From the NCBI GenBank assembly GCA_963969595.1, contig OZ018409.1:18880975-18944974 (forward strand): a stretch of DNA of 64,000 nt, read 5' to 3'. The notes beneath the pieces are model-generated. The model saw only the letters and a program-made list of their open reading frames with translations, did not search any database and was not told the DNA's origin. Both the position numbers and the translations under genes were made by a program. The stretch is from Neckera pumila (taxonomy: Eukaryota; Streptophyta; Bryopsida; Hypnales; Neckeraceae). Positions 22,793 through 34,640 of the stretch are shown here, piece after piece (position 1 is the stretch's first letter; each line of letters begins with the position of its first letter).

Positions 22793-23722
22793 GTTAGAGA
22801 TTGAAGGAACATTTTCTTTGAGATGTTTGAGATTTTTAAGGAGCATTTTCTTTCCGGTGTTTGAGATTGAAAAAACATTTTCTTTGAAATATTTGAGATG
22901 TTTGAGATTCAAGGAACATTTTCTTTGAAATGTTTGAGATTTTCAAACATTCGGTTTTCAAACATTCTCTTTGAGATTCAATCTCAAAGAAATTTTCAAA
23001 CATTTTCAAACAAAGAAAGAGATTCAAAGAAAGATCTTAGAGTATCTCTTTCTTTGAAATTTCAATTTCAAAAAAGATATTCAAAAAAATGTTTGAAATC
23101 CTCAAATAAAGAGATTTTGGTTTTTTTTGATCAAATCCACAAAGAAATTGTTCAAAGAAAATATTCAAAAGTCAAAAAATAAATTAAAAAAAAATGTTTA
23201 AAGAAAATGTTCAAAGAAATATTCAAAAGTCAAAGAAAATGTTTAAAGAAAATATTCAAAGAAAATCAAAAAGTTTGAAGAAATCAGAGATGTTCTAAAG
23301 AAAATGTTCAAAGAAAATCAAAATCCTCAAAATCCTCAAAGAAAATGTTCAAAGAATATTAGAATGTCGAAAATAAATGTTCAAAGAAAGTGTTCTTTGA
23401 AGATTTTAATGTCAAAGAAAATGATCCTTCAAAGAAAATCTCAAATAAAGAGATTCAATCAAATGTTCAAAGAAAATTATGTTCAAATGTTTATTTGAAT
23501 TTTTTTTCTTTGAGATTTTTTTTGAAGGAACATTTTCTTTGACATTGAAATCTTAAAGACTTCAAAAAAAATCTCAAAGAAAATGTTCCACAAAGAAAAT
23601 GTTCAAAGCAAATCAAAATATTTGAAATCTTGAAAGAAAATCAAAATGATCCTCAAAGAAAATGTTCCTTGAATCTCAAACATCTCAAACATTTCAAAGA
23701 AAATGTTCCTTCAATCTCTAAC
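22793..23722. repeat. ~930-bp palindromic foldback of TTTCTTTGA motifs
   Basis: The outer 39 bases of both arms pair with one mismatch (left arm begins GTTAGAGATTGAAGGAACAT; right arm is its inverse, ending at 23722). The interior is built almost entirely from ACATTTTCTTTGA on the left and TCAAAGAAAATGT on the right, with smaller nested flips. Homology of the arms stops abruptly outside both ends. Confidence 0.75.
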
Positions 23723-23789
23723 TTCTTATTAGCTATTACATTCCTTGGAAGTCCACCAAGTAGCGTGTAAAGGTTTGGTTAATGCCCGT

Positions 23790-24560
23790 CATAAATATGA
23801 CTGCTAGTTCTATACATGATCGTTTCTTCAGAGAGACATTGGCAGGAGGGACTAGAAATTAACAAAAAATGGAGCCTCTAGAGAGCTGCTCCACAACCCT
23901 CCAAGGATCTTGCAGAATGGATTTTTGTTTGCCAAAAAAATGATTTTTCTCCTAATCCCGCCCACTAGAACTTGCGGTGTCAGATGCTTGGTTGTGATTT
24001 GGAAATCAACTTTAAAGAGTGAAAAAATCAGGGTTAATACACTCTAATGCGCTTCAACCCTGATTTTTAATTAACTTAAATTAGGGTCAAAAAATTTAAG
24101 ACAAATAAAGTAGCTTTTGAAGCTACTTTTTTTAGGCAACTAGTTTCAAAAGCCACTTCATTTGGTGACAAATTGAACAATTGAAGTCAAATTAAGGCAC
24201 TTGCTTAGTTTAGTGTATTTTAACATGTGGGGAGAAGCTCTTTATACTAGTGGAGTAGAAGTAGGAGAGACAATATATATAGGATATATGAATTAGGAAG
24301 AAAAGGAGCTTGGTCGCTCATTCCAAAGTAGAATCCAAAAATGATGTCAAAATTGAAATTTTAGACCTCCCTTAGGCAGAAAAAAAATTGAAAGAACTTT
24401 AAACAAAAAAGTAGGGGAATTATGCTATCTTTCATCTCCAAAAGTTTATTTGAGGTTTTGAGCCTCCACCTAAGAGTTATGGACAAATTTGAAAGAGGGG
24501 TTGGATGGGACAATTTATTGGACATTTGTACGCACCCTCTTTCAAATTTGTCCATAACTT
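23790..24560. repeat. Dispersed repeat, second copy, with a perfect 24-bp inverted repeat
   Basis: Related to 14030-14547 plus 22539-22760. Near its right end GTTATGGACAAATTTGAAAG (24 bp in all, from 24476) is matched exactly in inverse at 24535-24558. The GTTATGGACAAA arm motif recurs in the foldbacks inside both CACTA elements. Confidence 0.55.
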
Positions 24561-27224
24561 TAATTTATTTGCTGACCATCATGTAAGAAGGATTTTTTTG
24601 TGTATCTATATCAGCGGCATTCCCATAGCATTTCTTTTATAAACGTCACTATATATATATACATCCGATCATGAGTGTATAGTGTAGATTTGCGATCCCA
24701 AATATGCTTTCAAGAATATTAGCATTCTTTATGAGTGGTGGTTTTGCAAAAAATATGTACAGAGCAGCATTCTATGTGAATATGACTTTCAAAGTTTTCC
24801 TCAAAAAAGTATAGAGCGATGTGAATCCAGCCATAGTCAGAGGACTTGTATGGTCCGTTTTAGTTTATAATAACCTTAATGTCTTCACGCATATAAATAT
24901 AATTGTCTAATTCACTAAGTTTATGTCCTAAGTAATGTTGCAAAAGTTTTTTTTTTTATATCACCTAAAATCCGTTAAAAAAAAAATCATAAAAGGCCAC
25001 CTAAAACACGAGTTTCTTCTAGTGTGGATTGCTGAGTATTCGCATAAGTATTGTCGCTCCTGCTAGATTCAATTGGGAATGGCCTAGTATTTACCTCCCC
25101 TTGGAAATTGCCCAAAGTTTAGGCGTTGGCAACAAGATCCTTGCATGGACAGGATTCAATTGATGAAGCTCAAATCCTAGGGTTCAAGGTAAGGTCATCA
25201 AGCCTACCAATGATGCATTACAAAGTTTTGTCAATTGCACATGTTAGTTAGATACTTCTCGCCTCCAATGCACACTATAATGCTGTGAGACCAAGGCTAA
25301 TGTATCGAATCCCACAAGAATTGTGAAATTTCAGGCCTTCGGGTCGAAATGATAGTATGATGGGTGACCACTTTTCTAAATCTTTTTACTAGTTTTGCTG
25401 CTAAATGGTTGTTCATTTTGCTTTGCTGCCCAAAATGCCAGTAGCATTCCTCTAGACATTGCTCATTCTTTGGAAGTTGCTATTTAAAATGTCATTCTTC
25501 TAGTTACATTAATTTTAATCTTCTATATATACCTCTAAATTTATTGTATTATTATTTGGAGAGTTTTGACATCAAATAGAACAAAAATGACATCAACAAT
25601 GCTAGCTTATTAGAATGGGTAGTTGTGAAGGACATATACGGTCAAAAAAAATTGGCTATAATTCTTGCCGATTTTTTTCCTTGGTCACCTACACAACTCA
25701 GCGTTAAAGTACAAGAAAGGCCATTTTTTTTACTCTTAAGACATGCTTTCAAATGCAAGGTCCATATTTAGAAATCATTATAGTCTTTTTATATTTTGTA
25801 AGCTCTTATCAATTCCAAACATTGTGCATTCTTGACTCCAAATTTTTTGAAATTTTTCTGGAATCCCTCGTCCACCAAAATTTTATTGATGTAAACATCA
25901 CAACTCACAAGCATTGCCCGTGCAAGTCAACATCCGTGAGTTTGTAGTCAAACAATATAATTTTCTTATCCAATGACCATTTTTGACTAATCTTTCTTCT
26001 AGGCAATTGCAGTGACAAGAATACTAAAGATCAAACGGTTACTTCTCCTCCCGTTTCTTTCTAGCTCTAAGATCTCCTGGTCAAATCAATTCATGTTCTT
26101 TTCCTCTTTCTAATCTTCCATAAGACTAGTGCCACAAAATGGTTAAGTCTTGTAAAATCTCCATTATGTATAAAGTACAGCTCATGATTCATTAGCAATG
26201 TTTTTGGTAATTTTTTGTGGCATATATGAAGATGCTATATGGTTTAGTTTTGAAAAGTTTTTTTTTTTTTTTAATAGTAAAGAGAGATTTTTCCCTTCTA
26301 AAGGCCATATCCTTTCTCTTTCATATATTCAATTATACAAAAATTACTCTTATCACCCTAGGGGGCTCACAATACATTAGTCCCAGAAATTACGCAAATC
26401 CAAACATTTGGGCTTATAAGACAATTATTAGAACAAAAGATTTGAAACTAATTCATGGCATTATAACTAAAGAAGGCTCTAAATAATTAAAGGGTGTTTG
26501 TTAATTTTTGAAAATAATATAGAATTTGTATTATCAATGGTGGGGCCAAGAAGCGTTATATATTCAAAATTTCTAACACAAAAATCATCTTTCTTTTTGA
26601 CAAAACCTTCATCGATTTAGGCCTACACTATTTTTATAATTAATTTCATTTGCTATGGTAGTAAATGGACACTTGCACACATGCACACTCAACTATAACC
26701 TTCTAAGTGAAGAGTCTTTACTAGCACAAGTTTCTTTAGGCATTGTAAAAGACAGTTGATTTTCCTATCCACGGTCATTTTCTGTGGCATGAGTCCACTT
26801 TTCCTCTCAAACATGACTTACTTTATTACATTGGATTCAAGATTTAAGATCAATCTTTCAAATTCCCATCATGCTTCAATTTAATGCCTAATTTTGTCTT
26901 TTCAAAATCCATGATTGTTGAATACTCACCTTCTATCAATGCTTATATTCTTTCAATACAAATCTTTTGTATTGTTATTTTGCCTTGTTTCAATGCATGT
27001 GTTCTTTTATTGCAGAAATGTAAAGCTCTTCACTTGCCATGCCTCAATGTTTGTTTCTTTCCATTGTAAAAGTCTTATGTAATAAGGATATTAAATGTAA
27101 TGTAATGTGAAGTGTAAGATTGTAGATTCTTTGATTTCAAATGCATTCACAAGTGCAAAATTTCATTGTATTTTTTTTCTTGCGTTAATCAAAAATCAAA
27201 AATTTTAGTCCAAAATGACCTTAA
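24561..27224. other. AT-rich intergenic, nothing firm
   Basis: Only short frames. A sequence at 25010-25024 (inverse CACTAGAAGAAACTCG) looks like one end of a CACTA transposon, but no partner end was found. Confidence 0.4.
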
Positions 27225-27225
27225 A

Positions 27226-27489
27226 CTATCCTAGGTGATGGCCAAGTGATCTTCCGATGGAATCCATGAGGATCCTGGTTCAACTCTCCATGTTGACATT
27301 GTTCACATGGAGGCTCTTCGTACACTAGCACAAGGAATTGCCATTTGTCCCTTCACTTGTTCTTGCCGGAGATACCCAAGATGTGTATTCCTAGGCTTTG
27401 CACCAGTTTACCTTGGTTGTATTGTATCTGTCTAGCTGTGGCCCTTGTAGGCCGTATATTTCAAAAAAATAAAAAAACAAAAAATAATA
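27226..27489 (+). mobile_element. SINE-like retroposon (tRNA-derived head)
   Basis: TGGCCAAGTGA near 27240 fits the pol III A box. GGTTCAACTCT about 35 bp later fits the B box. The element ends with a short body and an A-rich tail (TTTCAAAAAAATAAAAAAAC). No ORF is present. The head is too degenerate to be a tRNA gene, and I could not confirm target duplications. Confidence 0.5.
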
Positions 27490-28223
27490 ACATACTTTAT
27501 GGTTAAAGAATTATTCTCTCACTACTCAAAAACTACACTTTGAAAAGAGCTTCAAAACTCAAAATTTCTTGATGGTAGGAGTGCATTGAAATCTTCTTAG
27601 TGCTCAAAAAAATTTTAAAAATTGTTATTTTCAAGCTTAATCCAGAATGTTTTGTGTAATAGGAAGATCATTTTGGGATGGAAGAAGAAAAAAAATAAAA
27701 CAAAAGTCTATTATTAATGAATAGTAATAGAATATTAGGTAAATATAGGGTATCCAAAATTACCTTTGGAGAAAGTAATAGCCCCCTCTCAAAATATCCC
27801 TTATATACATATAGTATGAAAAATGAACATAGAATGAGACCTGAGCTTATCATTTTATGATTTCATTTTTCTAAAGTTCATAGTTTAGATTCAGAAGAGT
27901 TACTTTAATAAATGAAATTGGTAAACAATTTGAGGTCCTTGGGCTTTTGAGTGTTTCACTACTAGGTCATTGTAATGCAAGGCTTCTTCTTCTTGCACTC
28001 TCTATGGATTCAAGTTCTAATTTTTGAAATACAAATTTTTCAATCTAAACATGTACATTATCCAAAAAAAATTTGAAATACAAATTCAAAGGGACATAGT
28101 AGGCTAGAACAACTGTAGATTTGAACTATTTGATGCAAAATCAATTATAGATTAAGAAGAATTAAGACAAAAAATCTCTATGTTTGTAAGTCTTCATTTA
28201 TTTCCATCTATAAATGAAATGAC
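27490..28223. other. Intergenic, nothing recognised
   Basis: AT-rich DNA with short frames only. Confidence 0.4.
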
Positions 28224-28556
28224 CATTAGATGGGATTCGGAGGGTTTGGAGGGCTTTGAGTTCCCTTGTGTTCTGCTGCGTTCCTAAATTGCAAGAACGC
28301 AACTGCAGCAGCTGGCTGACGTGGCACAACGACTGCCACGTCATTTCTTGAATTTTTTTCTTTTCTTTTTTTTTGCTTAAAATGATATTTTGATAAATAA
28401 ATATACATATATATATATTTTTTATTTTTTATTTTTATTTTTATTTTTTATTTATTTTTTTAATTCTGACACGCCCGTATTGGCGTTCATTGAATCTAAC
28501 CAGATCGAGTAATGCCCTTGAAACGACCCTCCAAGACCCCCAAATCTCATCTAATG
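28224..28556. mobile_element. 333-bp TIR element with ACGT palindrome, copy 2
   Basis: Ends CATTAGATGGGATTCGGAGG and, inverted, CATTAGATGAGATTTGGGGG pair as terminal inverted repeats. The interior parallels 1696-2006, including AGCAGCTGGCTGACGTGG. Here TGACGTGGCA (28317-28326) and TGCCACGTCA (28334-28343) form a perfect 10-bp inverted repeat. Confidence 0.65.
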
Positions 28557-29291
28557 CTTGTGCCCTTGCACAAAATACTAGTAGAAAATATGAAGTATCT
28601 AATAACCAAGCTAGTCACAAAGAATAGGAAAAATTTGGAACATAATTGGGTGCAAGTATTAAATTTGTGTCATATAGATCCTAGAATAACGTCTTGAAAT
28701 TGTTCACCATCCATCCAAAGGATGCCTATTCTTCTAGAGGTTCATCTGTAATTACTCAAGCCAAACATAACATATTGATTTCACTTTTAAAAACTCATAG
28801 TAAATAATTGAAAGTCCTCCAATTGTATGTATCACTGATTTACATAAAACATTTTAATTTTCCTCTTAGTGAAATGTGTAGGATGTATGGCCTCTCAAGA
28901 AGTCTCTTTGCTGCATCCATTTTAAGAATTACTTTTCTTTGGACCATAATATAGGATTCAAGTGAACAAACTTTTAATCTCTAAGTGCTTTGACATCCAT
29001 ATTTAGGATGATGAAGAGAGTGCTTCAAACTAATGTTTTGTCCAAATATCTTCTCATAAGTCTACATAAGTTTTTGAATCTTGAAAGGTGACCATTCTTT
29101 GTGAACAAATTGATGAAATGGACAAATGTTATATATTTGTATAAAGATATGAGGAAAAATGTGCAAAAATCCAAAAAAGGACTTAAGCATCAAAAGGTTA
29201 ATTCCTACCAACTCTAAAATTGACTTGGAGTTATTTCTTCATCTTCTTTTTTTAATTGATATATTATAAACTTCCCTTTGAGATTCCTCAA
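28557..29291. other. Intergenic, nothing recognised
   Basis: AT-rich DNA with short frames only; no feature supported. Confidence 0.4.
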
Positions 29292-30192
29292 TCCCTAAAG
29301 GCCCAAGGCATTTTCTGGCTCCAAAACCATTGAGAACTACCATTTCTATTGCGATCACTCAGGAAACCAAAAAAAATAATTTTTTAGAATCTAACCGTAA
29401 AATCTTGTACTTCACTTGTTTTAGATTATGTAGTAAGAAATTCATGAAGTTTGACCGTACGGACTGGACGATATTAGCATTTGGAGTTGGAAAAAGAAGT
29501 TTTTTTGAATTGTGGCCTGCAATTTCAGATGACTTTGACGGTCATTTGTAGATTTTTTTTGCACTATACACCTTTGGGTTAAATTTTTTATGTTGAACAT
29601 TTGAGTTGAAAGTGGGGGGGAAAAATTTAGAATGTCAAAACTTGATTTTTACATATACAAAAATTGTTAAGTAGAAGTAGGTCCAAAATTGAATGATACA
29701 CTAAATCGTTAATAGCTCTTAGGTGGAATTAAAACACCATAATTCCAATTGTAGGATTGTTCTTGCAAACAAATTTAACCTTTTCAAAAAAAAAAATTGA
29801 AAATTTTTGAAAATTGCATTCAAAATGAATTCTATTAGTTGTTTTTTGAAGAAGATGCTAGATTGCCCCAAAAACAAGATTGTCTATAACTTTCTCATTT
29901 TGAATCCAAATAGAATGAATCAAAACTTCAAATATAGACAAAAACATGATTTTTAAGAAGAATGTTTTTTTTCTTAAATAATTTTTTACAGGGTTTTTTT
30001 TTGCTTAGCGAGTTGCTTTTTTGACTTTGGATGGCATAACTTTTGCTCCTAGGCACCAATTGAAAAAAAATTATATTTTTAGAAAGCAAATGTGATTTCC
30101 TATCTTCAAAAGAAGTTTAGAAAAATCAGGACAAAATTTCAGGTCACACGAGCTTGCCCGAAATCCCAAGTGTCCCTTGAGGGCCTTTAGGA
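29292..30192 (+). mobile_element. TTAA-flanked DNA transposon, copy 2
   Basis: Starts TCCCTAAAGGCCCAAGG after TCAA (a one-base decay of TTAA) and ends GGCCTTTAGGAA before TTAA (30193-30196). The body follows copy 1 in order. It meets copy 3 tail to tail, the two sharing this TTAA. Confidence 0.65.
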
Positions 30193-30196
30193 ATTA

Positions 30197-31107
30197 ATCC
30201 CTAAAGAACCAAGTATCCCTTAAGGGAATAATTGAAACTTTTTGGACAAGAACCTATGATTTCAATTTTTGATGTGATTTTTTTTTTTAAGTTTGAAGAT
30301 AGGAAATCAAATTAGTTTTACATGAATATCATTTTTATTCCAATTGGTGCTCAAAAGCAAAGGCTATGCCAGATAAAACTCAAAAACAATTCACCAGACA
30401 ACACAAAAAAATCACAAAAATTCAAAAGAAATTCTTTTTAAATGTTGTTTCTCACAAAAGATACTTTTTTCTTCATCAAAAGATTTGATTTATTCCATTA
30501 TGACTAACAATGAAAAAGTTATAAAGAGTCTTGTTTTTCAAACAATTTGAGCATCTTCATCAAAAAATAACTTTAGGATTCATCATTGGACTCAATTTTC
30601 ACAAATTTTTAAAATATAAGTTTTATATGGTTTAGTTTGCTTTCTAAAACAATCTTATTGTTGAAATTAGTGTATTTTAATTCCATCTTAGAACTAGTAA
30701 TGATTTGTTTTTTCCTTCTATCTTGTATTTTCTTCCACGTAATAATTTTTAAATAATATCAAATAATTGCTTTTTAATAAAATCTTAGACTTTCAACTCA
30801 ATTCTTCTACACAAATATTTTTAATATGAAAACATATAGTGCAAAAAAATTTAAATTAAAAAAGATTTAAAGTCAAAAATCTAGTCATGGAAGGTGCCAA
30901 AAATTCAATTTTCTTCACTTTAAATGTAGAGATCTTGCAATCTACGCTCTCAAAGTTTCTTAAGTTTCTTCTACACATTTTGTACTAGTTTAGTGCAAGA
31001 TCCAATGGTTAGATATGCAAAAACAAATGTTAAATTTTTTTGCACTTTGCAATAGAAATGGCAATTTTGAGTGTTTTTGACAAACGAAAGGTCTTGGTCC
31101 TTTAGAA
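30197..31107 (-). mobile_element. TTAA-flanked DNA transposon, copy 3 (inverted)
   Basis: In reverse orientation it begins TTCTAAAGGACCAAGACC next to TTAA (31108-31111). It ends at the shared TTAA (30193-30196) with TCCCTAAAGAACCAAG as seen on the plus strand. The body is the inverse of copies 1 and 2, so 29292-31107 is a 1.8-kb imperfect palindrome. Confidence 0.65.
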
Positions 31108-31111
31108 TTAA

Positions 31112-32540
31112 CCTTGTAAGAACATTGTGGACAATTTAAGTCTTCTAGATGATTTCAAGAGGGACTATAGGATGGAGAAAAAATTTCATACAATTTATTT
31201 GAGGAGACTTGCTTGAGTGCATTTTAAGTGAATAGTATTGAATATTCGTTCACCATTGTATTATTAATTTTTCAAAAGAAGAAGATGCATAATCTAAGGA
31301 TCATCCTTGTAGTGTATTTTGGTCACTTCTTGCTCTATATTCTTCACGTGAATTTTGGTTATAAAAATGATATTTTTGAAACTTATACCCACATAATGAA
31401 ATGAAGTTTATCAAATGCAAACTCTTCTCCGATTAGAAAATTTTGAGAAATTCTTCGAAAATTCACTATTTTATTGTGATTTGAACTTTGAACATATTAG
31501 TGGACATATAACCATGGATTGTTGATTTTATAGTTTTATAATGATGTGGTAACAAGAATTTATGCCATGATATTATAAACTATCATACAACATGTATCTA
31601 TGGTAAAATTTTCAAATTTTTTGAGCATATTTTGTATTTGATATGAGTTTTCTTCACCTTTTCCTTAAAGAATTAAAAATAACTTCAAGTGAATTGATCT
31701 TTGAAATAAATTGAAAATTAAAAATTCATTTATATAGTTGTAAAATGGCAGCAAATAGAATGAAGGATTGGGAAGCCTAAATCCGTAGTCATGAACCCAT
31801 TTTTTCAAACTAACCTTGCAACGCCAGGGTAGTCACCGTTGAAATCACCCTTTTTGGTATTGTGGATGAATCATCTCCTTAAAAAACCCAAGAGCATTCA
31901 TTGGCGGTCAAACTACTATGCAAGACGTCCCTTTTTTACACAAAATTCCAAGGATGAACATCTACACTTTTGTCTTACATAGAAGGATTCTTTGCCATCC
32001 ATTGGACACTTAATGTCTACTATAGCAATGTTATAGGGTTAATGAAGGTAACTACACCTAATTTCAACTGCTTTCTAAAACCACATAGTCTAGATTAGAT
32101 TCTTGCCTATACTCTACTTTCACTATTTATGAGAGTCTATGGTTGGTTATCCTAATTCTATTTTCAGTACTTTGAAACTTTGTAGTTTATTCATACGGTG
32201 TTTAAAAAATCAGCATTCTAAGAGGATCCAGAATGTCCTCTTGACTTCCAATAAGATCCCACAAACTATTTTTCATTATCACAATGGAAACCATGCTAAA
32301 TTGCTTGCTTATTTGTGTAATTTTAGGTGCAGTTCCGTACTTGATTGGAGCAGAAGTTCACTTTTCAAAACATTCATCATCCACCTAACGGATGATTGAT
32401 TTGAGCGTTCAGTGGCAACAACTGACCAGGATTACCACCAGAAATGTAAACACGGAGACCGGACAGCCGCGGGTAGCTGCTTTCACACTGCCAGTGGATT
32501 CAATTCACTGCCTTAGGAACATTTTTTAACTTATTTGTTG
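31112..32540. other. Intergenic, nothing recognised
   Basis: AT-rich with short frames only. Confidence 0.4.
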
Positions 32541-32550
32541 ACACACATTC

Positions 32551-34200
32551 CAATGAAACATTGGCAGGAACCTGCAGCAAGTGTTGCGCAGTTTCAGTTG
32601 CACTTTCCAACAATTTTGCATGACGTCCAAATGTTGCGTGGCCCAAACTGATGAGGTAGGATATGGTAGGGTCAAGTCTAAAGTCAGTAACACAAAACAG
32701 TGCAATTAGGTTGCCCTACACTAATTTCTTGACAATCCACACTACATACATATTCATTGCTATTGTAGAATGATGCATTCAATTCAGAGCCATGTGTATG
32801 GCATAGATTAGTGTAACAGTTCAAGGCCTAGTTTAGGGAGTTGCATGCAACAGTTCAAGGCCTGGTTCAGGAAGTTGCGAGCGCCTCCATATGGACAAGC
32901 ATTGATCCATAAGGTAATTTATTTGAGGTAAGGCAACCTAATTGCACTATTTTGTGGTAGTGCAACAAGCCTTTTGTGCAGGCCAATTTTGCCTTCCTTG
33001 GTTTACCCCTGGGAAAAACACAAGAACGTTTTATTTGCAACGCATGATAAAATTTGCAAACTCTAAGCTCAATATTTGCAATTAGAGGCCCCATTTTAGC
33101 TAGGAGAGGTGTTAACCCCTAAAGTTTCGTGACTATGCAATCACCAAAAACACTCCCAAACTGCCATTTCTAATACAAATACCAAATTTTTGAAAAAAAA
33201 CAATTTTTGACACTTAGGATCTTGTAGTATGATATTTGAAAACATGTGGTAAAAATTTCAGAAAATTCCACCGTGTGGATCATAAGATTTAAGCATTCAA
33301 AGTCTTGAAAACCATTTTTTCAATCCTGCGAAAAAACGGGCAACTGCACTTTGCAAGCTCACTTTTCAATGAAAAAATGCCAATAAAGGTGGTGCTTCTT
33401 TGGATTCAATTTCCTAAACAAGTTGTCGATATGCATGAAAAATTTCACATCATTTGGAATTGTACAACATATAGGAAAAAAATAGTAAGTAGAAAGAAGT
33501 AGAAAATGATTCAAAATACTAAATTGTTAAAAATTTAATCATGGAATTTAAAAATGCCAATCCCAACGGTTGTAGTGTTGTAATAATCAATCTACATCCT
33601 AGGATTTTATTTTTTTCCAAAAATATTGAAAATTGAGTTAAATAAACGGCTTTTAAAGTTTTTTTAGAGTAGAAAATCCATAACTGCCCGCAATTCAAAA
33701 ACCCTCATAACTTTTGACTCATTGATTGAAATGGAATGACTCAAAGCTTTTTAAGTATACATAAATGTAGAGAACCAATTTCAAAAAAAAAATTCCGAAA
33801 AAAATGATTTTTTCTGATCTACCCAAACTGCCCAATTACAAAAAAAAATAACATATTAGGTCACAATTTTTGACTCGTCTTTTGAAATGTCATGAAACTT
33901 TGTACACATGAAGATATTCCTTGCCCCCACCTTCTATTAAAATTTCAGCCTCAAATATGGATATCTCTAGTCACACGTACCTGCCCAAAATTTCTATACA
34001 GCCAAAAAACGCATGTTGGTCCTCTAGGGGTTAACAATTGAACAAAGACGGCACAAAACAAGGGTCTTTTTTTTATATTCACCCTAAACTTTACCTCTGC
34101 AAAAGGCTCGTTGCACTACTTTAGACTCGACCGTATGGTAGCTTCACTTAGCTATGATATGGCTGTTAAGTTAGTACAAACATTGCCGTGCTTCAAATGA
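32551..34200. repeat. Foldback repeat, filled copy (hosts TTAA copy 4)
   Basis: The flanks 32551-33115 and 34031-34190 are homologous to 34195-34490 and 34491-34620. An internal inverted pair (AGCCTTTTGTGCAGG near 32970 against CCTCTGCAAAAGGCT near 34095) makes it a foldback. The TTAA element is inserted in its loop. Confidence 0.65.
33116..34030 (+). mobile_element. TTAA-flanked DNA transposon, copy 4 (with empty site)
   Basis: This 915-bp element begins CCCCTAAAGTTTCG and ends GGTCCTCTAGGGG, with TTAA at 33112-33115 and 34031-34034. The flanks read GCTAGGAGAGGTG-TTAA and TTAA-CAATTGAAC. The paralogous site at 34473-34500 reads GCTAGGAGAGGTGTTAATAG with a single TTAA and no insert. That establishes a 4-bp TTAA duplication and the exact ends. 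No ORF for a transposase exists. It belongs to a subfamily with 61433-62343, diverged from copies 1-3. Confidence 0.8.
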
Positions 34201-34640
34201 AACATTGACAGGAAACTGCAGCAAGTATTGTGCAGTTTCAGTTGCACTTTCCAACAAAAGTGTTTTGGATGACATCCAACTGAGTTGCGTGGCCTAATTT
34301 AAACTGAAGAGGCATAATATGATTGAGCTTATAACTGTATGACGAGCCTCTTGCGGAGGCCGTTTTGCCCTCCCAGGTTTTATCCTAGGGAAAACGCAGG
34401 AACATTTTATTTGCTACACATGAATTTTTTTGCAAATTCTGAGTTCATATTTACAATAAGAGGCGCCAAATTAGCTAGGAGAGGTGTTAATAGTTGAACC
34501 AAGACGGCACAAAGTAGTTTTGTTTTTCACCTTTGGCTTTACCTCCGCAAGAGGCTTGTCATACAACTATAAGCTCGATCGTTAGGATATGGTAGCTTCC
34601 CTTATTTTAGCTATGAGATGGCCGTTAAGTTAGTACAGAC
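34195..34640. repeat. Foldback repeat, empty copy
   Basis: Arms GAGCTTATAACTGTATGACG (near 34336) and the inverse CATACAACTATAAGCTC (near 34560), plus CCTCTTGCGGAGG / CCTCCGCAAGAGG, pair over a loop. The uninterrupted TTAA lies at 34487-34490. Confidence 0.65.

Noticed and set aside
25010..25024. CACTA-like end (inverse CACTAGAAGAAACTCG)
   Set aside because: No matching opposite end or 3-bp duplication was found, so a whole element cannot be claimed.
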